NCBI RefSeq assembly: GCF_004402215.1
Contig: NZ_SOEZ01000018.1
Coordinates: forward strand, 483-64,482
Reading direction: 5' to 3'
DNA: 64,000 nucleotides
DNA from: Cryobacterium tagatosivorans
GTDB lineage: Bacteria > Actinomycetota > Actinomycetes > Actinomycetales > Microbacteriaceae
Below the pieces are notes generated by a model that saw nothing but the letters and a program-made list of their open reading frames with translations, had not been told where the DNA came from and did not search any database. The translations under genes and the position numbers were made by a program. Each line of letters starts with the position of its first letter. Positions within the stretch are counted from its first letter, which is position 1. Positions 36,168-44,522 of the stretch are shown in pieces.

Positions 36168-36199
36168 ATCTACTCCTTTGTGGACCCTGCAAGCATGCG

Positions 36200-36247
36200 C
36201 TTCCAAGCTTGGGATCCGCTACACGAGACGTGTCCCAATCTGGGACA
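36200..36247. promoter_or_regulatory. Paired inverted repeats between the AcoR-type regulator and the carboxylase operon
   Basis: TGTCCCA-ATC-TGGGACA (36231-36247) is a perfect 17-base inverted repeat. A weaker copy with the pattern TCC-A---TGGGA lies at 36200-36216. The centres are 31 bases apart, about three helical turns, as expected for two dimers on one face. They are the best candidates for the AcoR-type regulator sites. Confidence 0.68.
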
Positions 36248-36336
36248 GGTCGCCGCGGAGGCCCGGAGCCACTCTTGGTTGGTGGCCCCGAAAGGGCCCC
36301 CACGGTCATTCACAAGACAGACGCAAAGGAGCGCTC

Positions 36337-38208
36337 ATGGAACGTTTGATCAACATCGACAATGGCGGAACACTCACGGACATCGTGGTCGGCAGCGGGA
36401 CGGATTTCACGTTCACGAAGACCCTGACCACCCCGGTCGACCTGTCACAGTGCCTCTTCGACGCGATGACGAAGGCGTCGGCGCAGCTCTTCGGCGAGGC
36501 CGACCTGGCCGGCCTGCTCCACTCCACCCGCCACATCCGCTACTCGTCCACCCAGGGCACCAACGCCCTGGTGGAGCGCAAGGGACCGCTGATCGGCCTG
36601 ATCACGGATGATCCCCAGCTCGTTAACGCGCTGCGCGCCTCGGAGGAGACCGCCGAACTCTGGGTCGACCTGATCGGCGCCCGCATCGAGGTCGTCTCCC
36701 CCGACGGCACGCCCGAGGAACTGGCCAGGGAGCTCGTCGCCGGGATCAACCGGTTGACGACGGCGGGAGCCGAACGACTGGTGGTCGCGGCAGCCAGCCT
36801 GGAACGCGAGCACCTGTACAAGCGCACCATGCTGAAGAACTTCCCCCGGCACCTCCTCGGCTCGGTGCCGATCCTCTTCTCCCGCGAATTCGCCGCGGAC
36901 ACGTCGCGGACGCGGCAGGTGTGGTCCGGCATCCTGAATTCCTTCCTGCACCCGACGGTGGAGCGTTTCCTCTACAGCGCGGAGCACCGGCTCCGGGCCT
37001 ACAAAGTCAAGAATCCCCTCCTGATCTACCGCAACGACGGCGCGTCCTCCCGGGTCGCGAAGTCGGTGGCCCTCAAGACGTACTCCTCTGGGCCTCGCGG
37101 CGGGTTGGAGGGCACTCGCGCCCTGGCCGAGGCCTACGGCCTGGCGAACGTGCTGATGATCGACGTCGGCGGCACGACCACCGATGTCGGGGCCGTGCAC
37201 GATTCAACGATCGCCGTTGACCGGCGCGGTTCGATCCAGGGCGTGGACATCTCCTATGAGATGAGCGATGTTCGTTCGACCGGCGTGGGCGGAAGCTCGA
37301 TCATCGCCGTACGTGACGGCGAAATCACGGTCGGCCCGGAGAGCGTCGGGGCCGCGCCCGGCCCGGCCTGCTTCGGATTCGGCGGAACGCAGGCCACCAT
37401 CACCGACGTCAACCTCCTGCTCGGAGTGCTGGATCCGGAGACGTACCTGGAGGGCGAGATGGCCCTGGACGCCGAACGCTCCCGCGCCGTCATCACCCGG
37501 ACCGTCGCGGAACCGCTCGGAATCAACCTCGAAGAGGCGCTGATCCTGATGGAGGACACCTACTCGCGCCGGCTGGCCCACGCGTTCGCGGACCTCGTCG
37601 ACCCGGCCGGTGACACGACCGTTGCCGCGTTCGGCGGCGGCGGGCCGATGAGCGCCTGCGGTGCGGCCCGGCTCGCCGATGTCCGCCACGTGCTCGTGCC
37701 TCGCCTGGCCGCCGTCTTCTCGGCATACGGGATCAGTTTCTCCGACATCGCGCAGTCCTACGAGAGCGACGTCACCGGCCTCGGCGCCGCGGCGATTGAC
37801 GCGGCGAAGCAGCGGATGGAGGCGTCTGCGGCCCGGGACATGTTCCAGGAGGGACACGACCTGAGCGAGTGCGACCTCGAGTGGACGTCCATCACTGAGG
37901 GCGAGGCTGAAATCCTGGCGCTCAAGGCGGTCTTCCGACTGCCGCACCCCACCTTCGACGGTAGCCTGCCCGCCGAGAACAGCGTCGCCGTGGCGAGCGG
38001 CACGCGGCAGGTGCGGTCCTCCGCGTCCCAGGTCGACACGGTGTCGGTCTACCGGCTCGACGATCAGGAACCGGGCGCCGCGGCATCCGGCCCGGCAATC
38101 GTCGAAGGCCCGTTCTTCACGGCCAGGGTACCCGCCGGCTGGCGCCTGAACATCTCGGCCGCCGGCGACCTCCTGCTCACCGACACTCACGGCCACCAGC
38201 ACCAGTAA
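36337..38208 (+). CDS. Ketone carboxylase subunit, HyuA type 1 (acetophenone/acetone carboxylase-like)
   Basis: A 623-residue protein of the hydantoinase A/5-oxoprolinase N-terminal superfamily (ASKHA-like ATPase). It has SSTQGTNALVERKGPLIGLI near residues 68-87, a second phosphate loop MIDVGGTTTDVGAV near 270-283, and GGGGPMSACGAA. The first loop is unusual: NIDNGGTLTDIVV, with Asn where most relatives have a hydrophobic residue before the GGT. ATG at 36337 follows AAGGAG. It is the first gene of a five-gene operon whose make-up equals acetophenone carboxylase. Its size (~66 kDa by length) fits the smaller HyuA-like subunit. Confidence 0.82.
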   Translation: MERLINIDNGGTLTDIVVGSGTDFTFTKTLTTPVDLSQCLFDAMTKASAQLFGEADLAGLLHSTRHIRYSSTQGTNALVERKGPLIGLITDDPQLVNALRASEETAELWVDLIGARIEVVSPDGTPEELARELVAGINRLTTAGAERLVVAAASLEREHLYKRTMLKNFPRHLLGSVPILFSREFAADTSRTRQVWSGILNSFLHPTVERFLYSAEHRLRAYKVKNPLLIYRNDGASSRVAKSVALKTYSSGPRGGLEGTRALAEAYGLANVLMIDVGGTTTDVGAVHDSTIAVDRRGSIQGVDISYEMSDVRSTGVGGSSIIAVRDGEITVGPESVGAAPGPACFGFGGTQATITDVNLLLGVLDPETYLEGEMALDAERSRAVITRTVAEPLGINLEEALILMEDTYSRRLAHAFADLVDPAGDTTVAAFGGGGPMSACGAARLADVRHVLVPRLAAVFSAYGISFSDIAQSYESDVTGLGAAAIDAAKQRMEASAARDMFQEGHDLSECDLEWTSITEGEAEILALKAVFRLPHPTFDGSLPAENSVAVASGTRQVRSSASQVDTVSVYRLDDQEPGAAASGPAIVEGPFFTARVPAGWRLNISAAGDLLLTDTHGHQHQ

Positions 38209-38259
38209 TCAGCAACTTCCCGTAACCCACTTTTGTTTCCCAAGGAAGGTAAAAACAAA

Positions 38260-38709
38260 ATGCGCGTCCCTATGACGGAATACCTCTTCATCGACCTCGA
38301 CACGGAGAGATGGATTTGCCGAGTCTGCGCCCACGACTTCGGTGACGCCCGCGGCAACTACAAGGAGGGGACGCTGGTCTACGACCGCGATCCCCGCGAG
38401 ATCCACCCGCCGGTGATCGACCCGGAGAAGTACGAATTCACTTTCTCCCCCGACCCCGCCTTCTGTCGCATCCTCGAGTTCTACTGCCCGACCTGCGGCA
38501 CCCAGATCGAAGCCGAGTACCTGCCGCCGGGGCATCCCCCGACCGTCGACATGCTCTGGGACATCGACTCGCTCCGCGAGAAATGGGAGGCCCGGGGCGA
38601 CAACCCCGAAGAAGTCGTCAACTACGGCCCAGGCGAAAACGCCGTCACGGACCTCAGCGCCCGCTTCGACTCCGTCGGCGGCCACACGCACGGAAAGGCA
38701 GGACACTGA
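38260..38709 (+). CDS. Small zinc-type subunit of the ketone carboxylase
   Basis: A 149-residue protein with two cysteine pairs, WICRVCAHDFG near residue 20 and FYCPTCGTQIEAE near residue 75, which together look like one four-cysteine zinc site. Small subunits of this type accompany acetone carboxylase (gamma) and acetophenone carboxylase (the ~15 kDa subunit). An acidic PEKYEFTFSPDPAFCRI stretch separates the pairs. ATG at 38260 has AAGGAAGG ten bases upstream. It starts 51 bases after the first HyuA-type gene and ends two bases before the second one, so it is made with them. Confidence 0.8.
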   Translation: MRVPMTEYLFIDLDTERWICRVCAHDFGDARGNYKEGTLVYDRDPREIHPPVIDPEKYEFTFSPDPAFCRILEFYCPTCGTQIEAEYLPPGHPPTVDMLWDIDSLREKWEARGDNPEEVVNYGPGENAVTDLSARFDSVGGHTHGKAGH

Positions 38710-38711
38710 CC

Positions 38712-40838
38712 ATGAAACGGATCTCCGTGGACATCGGTGGCACCTTCAGCGATTGCTTCTTCGTCTGGGATGACATCTACATCGAATCAAAGGCCCTGAC
38801 CACCCACCACAACCTGGCCCTGGGCTTCAACGAGGCCCTGGACCGGGCCTGCGGACGAGCCGGGATCTCCCGCGAAACGGCCCTCCGCGAGGTGGACTCG
38901 GTGCGCTACGCCACCACCCTCGGCACGAACGCCCTGATCGAGGGCAAGGGGCCCCGGGTGGCGGCCATCGTCACCCACGGCTTCGAGGACACGATCCCGC
39001 TGTCCCGGGGTCGCGGCTACGGTGAGGGCCTCGACGGCATCAAGCAGGGCGACATGCCCGATGCCCAGCGCCCGGATCCGCTGGTGCCGCGCCGCCTGAT
39101 CCGTTCGGTCAAGGAACGCATCGACTCGGTGGGCGAGGTGCTCGTGCCGCTCATGTACGACGACGTGCGCACCCAGGTGCGCGAGTTGGTGGACAACGGG
39201 GCCGAGGCCATCGTCATCGCGCTCACCAACGCGACCGAGAATTCGGTGCACGAGGACCGCATCCTGGAGATCATCCTGGAGGAGTACCCGACGCACGAAC
39301 TGGGTTCCATCCCGGTGCTCCTGAGCAGCCAGGTCTCCGGACGCAAGGGTGAGTACGTTCGGGCCATGGCCACGATCGTGGACGCATTCCTGCACGAAAC
39401 CATGTTCCACGCGCTCAACCAGCTCTCCAACAACCTGCGCGATTCCGGCTACAAGAAGCCCATGCTGGTCATCCACAATTCCGGCGGCATGGCGCAGCCC
39501 AACTCCACGGATGCGCTGCAGACGATCCACTCCGGTCCGATCGCCGGCGTCGGGGCGGCGCAGCACCTGTCCGAGTCGACCGGGCTCGGCGATGTGGTCT
39601 CGATGGACATGGGCGGAACGTCGTTCGACATCGGACTCGTGCCGGAGGGCGGCGTGCGGCACTACGACTTCCAGCCCACGATCGGGCGCTGGCTGGTGTC
39701 GGCGCCGATGATCCACCTCAACACCCTGGGAGCCGGCGGCGGGTCGATCGCCGCCTACAACCGCATCCACCACGCCATCCAGATCGGCCCCGAATCGGCC
39801 GGGTCGGACCCGGGACCGGCCTGCTACGACCGCGGCGGCCTACGCCCCACGGTCACGGACGCCGACCTGGTCCTGGGCTACCTCGACCCGGACAACTACG
39901 CCAACGGCCACATCCAGCTCAACAAGAAGCGTTCGCTGCACGTCATCGATGACACGCTCTCCGACGAGCTGGATCTCGACGCGGTCGAGGTGGCCAAGGT
40001 GATCAAGCGGACCGTGGACGAGCAGATGGCGATCGGCATCGAAAAGGAGCTGCGCTCCCGCGGCGGGCTCATCGAGGACTACACGATGCTCGCCTACGGC
40101 GGCAACGGCCCGCTGCACGCCTGCGGCATCGCGGCGAGCGCGGGGATCAGCCGCATCCTGTTCCCGCCGTTCGCGTCGGTGTTCTCGGCGCTGGGAGCCG
40201 GCAACATGCGGCCCCTGCACATCCACGAGCGCAGCGCCTATGTCGTGCTCTACGAGCCCCTGAAACGGAGCCTGTACAGCAAGTACGAGACGATGAACGG
40301 CTACATCGAGGAGCTGGAGGCCAAGGGCGCCGAAGACCTGGTTCGCCAGGGTTACGACCGCGGCGACGTGCGCTACCGGCTCGAGATGGACATGCGTTAC
40401 GGCAACCAGCTCGTGACCACGGCCGTCGCCTTCGACATCAACCGGGTCGACGGGGTGGCCGACGTGCTGCACCTGATCAAGACCTTCTCCGAGATCTTCG
40501 GCGAGCGCTACGGCGAGGGCACGCAGGCGCCCGAGGCGGGCATCCGGGTGCAGACGATCCGGGTGGCCTCCTACATCGAAGGCGAAGTCATCCAGTTCGA
40601 GTCCATCCACGCCGGCGGTGAGAAGACGAAGCCGGCGCCGGTGTCCCACCGTGAGGTGCACTTCACCAACATCAGCGGCGCCGTCGACACCCCGGTCTAC
40701 GACGCCGACGCGCTCAAGCACGAGTACGTCATCCACGGGCCGGCGATCGTCACCACCGAGAACACCACCTACCTGGTCGAACCGGGATGGCGGCTCGAAC
40801 CCACAGTGCAGGGGGCCGTGTGGCTGCTCAGCGACTGA
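38712..40838 (+). CDS. Ketone carboxylase subunit, HyuA type 2
   Basis: A 708-residue hydantoinase A/oxoprolinase-family protein. The first phosphate loop is canonical (SVDIGGTFSDCFFVWDD), then TTLGTNALIEGKGPRVAAIV, the second loop SMDMGGTSFDIGLV, GAGGGSIAAYN, and YGGNGPLHACGIAA. It has a C-terminal beta-rich domain (GPAIVTTENTTYLVEPGW) shared with N-methylhydantoinase/acetone carboxylase beta. It would bind ATP and activate bicarbonate and/or the ketone enol by phosphorylation. The contrast with the degenerate loop in the first HyuA-type protein suggests division of labour between two paralogues, as in acetophenone carboxylase. Confidence 0.87.
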   Translation: MKRISVDIGGTFSDCFFVWDDIYIESKALTTHHNLALGFNEALDRACGRAGISRETALREVDSVRYATTLGTNALIEGKGPRVAAIVTHGFEDTIPLSRGRGYGEGLDGIKQGDMPDAQRPDPLVPRRLIRSVKERIDSVGEVLVPLMYDDVRTQVRELVDNGAEAIVIALTNATENSVHEDRILEIILEEYPTHELGSIPVLLSSQVSGRKGEYVRAMATIVDAFLHETMFHALNQLSNNLRDSGYKKPMLVIHNSGGMAQPNSTDALQTIHSGPIAGVGAAQHLSESTGLGDVVSMDMGGTSFDIGLVPEGGVRHYDFQPTIGRWLVSAPMIHLNTLGAGGGSIAAYNRIHHAIQIGPESAGSDPGPACYDRGGLRPTVTDADLVLGYLDPDNYANGHIQLNKKRSLHVIDDTLSDELDLDAVEVAKVIKRTVDEQMAIGIEKELRSRGGLIEDYTMLAYGGNGPLHACGIAASAGISRILFPPFASVFSALGAGNMRPLHIHERSAYVVLYEPLKRSLYSKYETMNGYIEELEAKGAEDLVRQGYDRGDVRYRLEMDMRYGNQLVTTAVAFDINRVDGVADVLHLIKTFSEIFGERYGEGTQAPEAGIRVQTIRVASYIEGEVIQFESIHAGGEKTKPAPVSHREVHFTNISGAVDTPVYDADALKHEYVIHGPAIVTTENTTYLVEPGWRLEPTVQGAVWLLSD

Positions 40839-40890
40839 CCACCCCTCACACCATTTCTTCAGCACGCGCAAGCAAAGGAGCTTGAGAACA

Positions 40891-43224
40891 ATGACAATGA
40901 CAACCAGCGAGTTTGTGCCCACCGGCGGAAACGACGAAGAATCCCAGCTGCTCACCAACCAGGAGCAGCAGTGGGTCGACAAGTTCATGGACGAGACGAC
41001 GCTCTTCCTCGGCCCGGATCCGGCCATCATGCGGCATCACGAGATCATGCCGCGCAGCAAGTACGAAGAGGAATGCATCGCACAGGGCGTCGACCCTCTC
41101 GAGATCGACCGGATCCGCAAGCGCCTGGCCGGCGCTTTGGATGAGGCCTTCGAAATGTGCGAGAGCATGGGCGCCGCGCCCGGCGCGAAGTGGGCCGACC
41201 TGTCCTGCGCCGTCTACACGGCGGAGGGTGACGTCACCTACCTGTCCAACCGCGGGGTCATCGCCTTCTCCGCGGTGCTGCACCACCCCATCCGCTACAT
41301 CATGAAGAACTGGAAGGACGAGCCGACCGTCGGCATCAACGAAGGCGACGGATTCTTCCACAACGATTCACGCTTCGGCATGGTGCACAACACGGACCAG
41401 TCCATGCTCGTGCCCGTGATCCGCGGCGGAATCATCATCGCCTGGGTGGGCGCGACCATCCATGAGGGCGAAAACGGCGCCTGCGAGCCCGGCGGCATGC
41501 CGTCCGGTTCGGAATCGCCCTTCGACGACGGCCTTCGGGCGTCCCCGATCAAGATCGTCGAGCGGGGGCACCTGCGTCGCGACCTGCTGACCTTCCTGCA
41601 GCACTCGACGCGGGATCCGAAGCTGATGCTCGCCGACATCAAGGTGAAGATGGGCGCCGTGCGGCGCATCATGGACACCGTCGACCGCCTCATCGACGAG
41701 GTCGGCCAGGAGACCTTCGTGGCCTCCCTGCGCGTGACGGTCGAGGATGTCGAGACCGAGGTGCGTCGTCGCATCGGCGAGCTGCCCGACGGCACGGTGA
41801 CGTTCAACCAGTTTGTCGACTCGACCCTCAAAGAGAACATCCTGATCAAGTTCGCCTGCAAGATCACCATCAAGGGCGAGCGGATGATCGTTGACCTCAC
41901 CGGCACCGGCCCCGAGATCCTCAACCGGGCCATCAACTCGCCGCTGGCATCGACGAAGTCCTTCATGGCCCAAGCGATCCTGTCGTACTGGTGGCCCGAT
42001 CTCCCCCGCAGCACGGGGGCGCTCTCGCCCATCGAGGTCATCACCGAGGAACACAGCTGGGCCGATGCCGGCTACGACGCCCCGGTCGGCCAGTCGCTCC
42101 AGGCATCATTCCGTGGGTTCTCGGCGCTCCAGACCGCCTTCGCGAAGATGCAGTTCTCCTCCCCGCAGAAATACTCCAACGTCGTGGCCCCCTGGTTCAA
42201 CCAGATCAACGACTTCCTCTGGGGCGGCACGACGCAGAACGGCGAGCAGGTGGGCAACCTCTGCGCCGACCTCAACGGCATGGGCGGTGGGGCGAAGGCC
42301 TTCCGCGACGGAGAGGATGCGGTCGCCCCGCTGTTCTGCGCCATGGCCGACATCGGCGAGCAGGAGGTCATGGAGGAGGAAGTTCCGTTCCTCCAGCTGG
42401 TGAGCAAGCGGCTCGTCCGCGACAACCAGGGCTTCGGTAAATTCCGCGGCGGCATGGGCTACGAAATGATCGTCGCCTCTCGCGGCACGCCGAGCTGGGG
42501 CTTCATGACCGTCACCTCCGGGTCGAAGTTCTCGTCGGTGCCCGGCATGTTCGGCGGCTACGGCTGCCCGGTCTATCCGCTGGCGATCGTCAAGGGCATC
42601 AACATCTACGACATCATCCAGAAGGACCCCACCCAGTTCGACCTGTCGATCGAACGCGTCATGAACGAGCAGCCCTTCGAGGGAGGCGACTACCAGTCCG
42701 CGCACATGGGACTGCAGTTCGACGTGGCGAAGGAAGGCGAGTTGTACATGATCGCCCAGGGCGCCGGCGGCGGCTACGGCGACGTGCTGGAACGTGACCC
42801 GGAACTCGTGGTGACCGACCTGGAACTGGACCGGATCTCCGCCCAGGTCGCCACGAACATCTACGGGATCGTCTGGGAACCGGAGACCTACGTCGTGCAC
42901 GAGCAGGCGACCATCGAGCTCCGGGCCCAGATCCGCCGGGACCGGATCGCCCGCGGCAAGCCGTACCACGAGTTCGTCGCGGAGTTCGTGCAAGAGGAGC
43001 CCCCGAAGGACCTGCTCTACTACGGGTCATGGGGGCAGGACAATGACGAGGAACTCATTGCGACGCACTGGGGCGGCCTGGAGCCCGAGCGGGTCACCGG
43101 CAAGCTTGGCGAACTGCCGCTGATCATGGTCCCCGATCGCCGGGTGCTGAAGATCGCCCGTCTCGAGGAGCGCGTGCGCGAACTCGAGCAGAAGTACGGC
43201 GAAACGGTCGTGCACAAGTCCTGA
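40891..43224 (+). CDS. Ketone carboxylase subunit, HyuB type
   Basis: A 777-residue hydantoinase B/oxoprolinase-family protein, close in size to acetone carboxylase alpha and to the large Apc subunit. Family segments include GDGFFHNDSRFGMVHNTDQS, then GATIHEGENGACEPGGMP, FRGFSALQTAFAK, and KFRGGMGYEMIVASRG; the histidines of the first two are where the metal site of acetone carboxylase lies. The C-terminus is a coiled-coil-like LEERVRELEQKYGE. ATG at 40891 follows AAAGGAG by ten bases; ATG at 40897 is an alternative. It follows the second HyuA-type gene by 52 bases. Confidence 0.88.
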   Translation: MTMTTSEFVPTGGNDEESQLLTNQEQQWVDKFMDETTLFLGPDPAIMRHHEIMPRSKYEEECIAQGVDPLEIDRIRKRLAGALDEAFEMCESMGAAPGAKWADLSCAVYTAEGDVTYLSNRGVIAFSAVLHHPIRYIMKNWKDEPTVGINEGDGFFHNDSRFGMVHNTDQSMLVPVIRGGIIIAWVGATIHEGENGACEPGGMPSGSESPFDDGLRASPIKIVERGHLRRDLLTFLQHSTRDPKLMLADIKVKMGAVRRIMDTVDRLIDEVGQETFVASLRVTVEDVETEVRRRIGELPDGTVTFNQFVDSTLKENILIKFACKITIKGERMIVDLTGTGPEILNRAINSPLASTKSFMAQAILSYWWPDLPRSTGALSPIEVITEEHSWADAGYDAPVGQSLQASFRGFSALQTAFAKMQFSSPQKYSNVVAPWFNQINDFLWGGTTQNGEQVGNLCADLNGMGGGAKAFRDGEDAVAPLFCAMADIGEQEVMEEEVPFLQLVSKRLVRDNQGFGKFRGGMGYEMIVASRGTPSWGFMTVTSGSKFSSVPGMFGGYGCPVYPLAIVKGINIYDIIQKDPTQFDLSIERVMNEQPFEGGDYQSAHMGLQFDVAKEGELYMIAQGAGGGYGDVLERDPELVVTDLELDRISAQVATNIYGIVWEPETYVVHEQATIELRAQIRRDRIARGKPYHEFVAEFVQEEPPKDLLYYGSWGQDNDEELIATHWGGLEPERVTGKLGELPLIMVPDRRVLKIARLEERVRELEQKYGETVVHKS

Positions 43225-43251
43225 GCCCCGCTCTCGTTGCCCCACGCCGGT

Positions 43252-43293
43252 GCGGGGCCTTCCTGTCGACAACCGTCGGCAGGAAGGCCCCGC
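43252..43293 (+). terminator. Strong stem-loop between the HyuB-type gene and the last operon gene
   Basis: GCGGGGCCTTCCTG and CAGGAAGGCCCCGC form a perfect 14-base-pair stem. The 14-base loop contains CGAC/GTCG that can pair further. No U-run follows, and the last operon gene starts 32 bases later. It may be a partial terminator or an mRNA-end stabiliser that lowers expression of the last gene. Confidence 0.6.
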
Positions 43294-43325
43294 CTTCCCG
43301 CACCAATTCTCGTGAAGGAACAATC

Positions 43326-44135
43326 GTGACCACCTCGCTTACCGCCGTCATCGCCCGGCCGCCGTCCGGCCGCACCAGGGCCGTCCTGATCGACAGCCAT
43401 GACTACGCACAGACCGTCATCCTCCAGGGCAAACCAGTCCCCTGGCAGGAGCCGATGGCCTACTCGAACTTCTTCGGCCAGGCGCAGGGACTGCTGAAGT
43501 CCGACGTTGCCCTGCTCAGCCTGGACCGGTTCTACGCGCACCGACTCGACGGCAACCCCGGCCTGGCCACGGCGATGGGCGCCAAGACCCGCACCGGATA
43601 CGCCCTCCGCACCCTGCTCGGCGACGCCGATACGACCCGGGCCGTGATCGACTTCGCCGCGATCTTCAGCAAGACCCAGCGCGAGCCGGTCGTGCTGCAG
43701 ATCCCCTCGCCGATGCAGTGGCTCGCCCGCACCCACGCCTTCTCCGGCGCCTCCGATGTCTCCGACCTCGACGCGGATGACGCCGAAAACGCATCCATGT
43801 ATGTGGCGGACTGGCTCCGAGGCTTTGCTGCGCTGCCGCTGGCGGCGGTGTTGCTCGACGACAGACCCGGGGCGAGCGACCCCGTCACCGTGCCGGTACC
43901 CCTCGACACGTACTCCCCCATCGCCAACGTCACCGACCACTACCAATGGACGCTCGGTATGCGGCACGCCGGCGGGATCGAGCTCAAGGGAACCGCCGCC
44001 TCAGGATCCCTCATCCAACCCGAGTTCTGGTTCGATGACGATCAAACGCCGCCGGCCGGCGACTTCCTACTGGGAGAGATCCCGGCAGCGGCCGTCCCCG
44101 AGGATGTCCTGGCCCGAATCTCGACGCTGATGTGA
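43326..44135 (+). CDS. Protein of unknown function in the position of acetophenone carboxylase epsilon (ApcE)
   Basis: A 269-residue soluble protein with no domain I can name, no signal peptide and no membrane segment. Acidic and aromatic residues are frequent (PLDTYSPIANVTDHYQWTL, EFWFDDDQTPPAGDFLLGEI). GTG at 43326 follows AAGGAA. It is the fifth gene of the carboxylase operon, separated by a strong stem-loop. Acetophenone carboxylase has, besides its four-subunit core, a fifth ~34 kDa subunit needed for activity and loosely bound. Position and size make this gene the candidate counterpart; I cannot confirm it by sequence. Confidence 0.6.
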   Translation: MTTSLTAVIARPPSGRTRAVLIDSHDYAQTVILQGKPVPWQEPMAYSNFFGQAQGLLKSDVALLSLDRFYAHRLDGNPGLATAMGAKTRTGYALRTLLGDADTTRAVIDFAAIFSKTQREPVVLQIPSPMQWLARTHAFSGASDVSDLDADDAENASMYVADWLRGFAALPLAAVLLDDRPGASDPVTVPVPLDTYSPIANVTDHYQWTLGMRHAGGIELKGTAASGSLIQPEFWFDDDQTPPAGDFLLGEIPAAAVPEDVLARISTLM

Positions 44136-44155
44136 GTGTTGCCCGGCGGCAACAC

Positions 44156-44479
44156 CTAGCCGCGATCCACTCGTCTCCTGGCAGCGATAGCGTTCGTGAG
44201 TTGATCCAGCGTGGGGAGCCCGGCCAGACCGTTGGGCGTGGCATAGAGGCGGCACGCCAGGTCGACAATGCGCTCGGCGCCGGGGAAGATGTCGACGCCG
44301 TCCAGGACCAGGGTGGGCGATCCGGCATAGGGGAAGTTTTCCGCGTCCTGCGGCGTCCGGATCTCCCGAGAACCGATCTCCACGTCAGGATGCCCGGTCG
44401 CGATGAGCGCCTGGCGCACCATCCGCCCAGCCTGCTCCCAGTTCGGACAGTCAGCCGTGTGCCGGATCTCGACCCTCAT
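44156..44479 (-). CDS. Small thioredoxin-fold protein
   Basis: A 107-residue protein with a CPNW motif near residue 11 after a short strand (VEIRHTADCPNW), then helices and FPYAGSPTLVLDGVDIFPG, where Ser-Pro is in the place of the cis-proline loop of thioredoxin folds. Only one cysteine of the CxxC is present, so redox shuffling by a disulfide pair is unlikely. Proteins like this are often labelled thioredoxin family or alkylmercury-lyase-like. ATG at 44479 lacks a clear ribosome site. Function unknown. It is convergent with the carboxylase operon. Confidence 0.72.
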   Translation of the reverse strand: MRVEIRHTADCPNWEQAGRMVRQALIATGHPDVEIGSREIRTPQDAENFPYAGSPTLVLDGVDIFPGAERIVDLACRLYATPNGLAGLPTLDQLTNAIAARRRVDRG

Positions 44480-44522
44480 ACGGCCATTATTCGACACGCG
44501 CGGTGCATCAGCCAGCTCGCAC

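Noticed and set aside
36290-36310. GGCCC-CGAAA-GGGCC hairpin in the carboxylase leader as a riboswitch or attenuator
   Set aside because: Five-base-pair stem, no alternative structure or leader peptide seen; too weak to call.
42072-43030. Overlapping minus-strand frames under the HyuB-type gene
   Set aside because: Several staggered open frames without motifs, as expected opposite a long high-GC gene.
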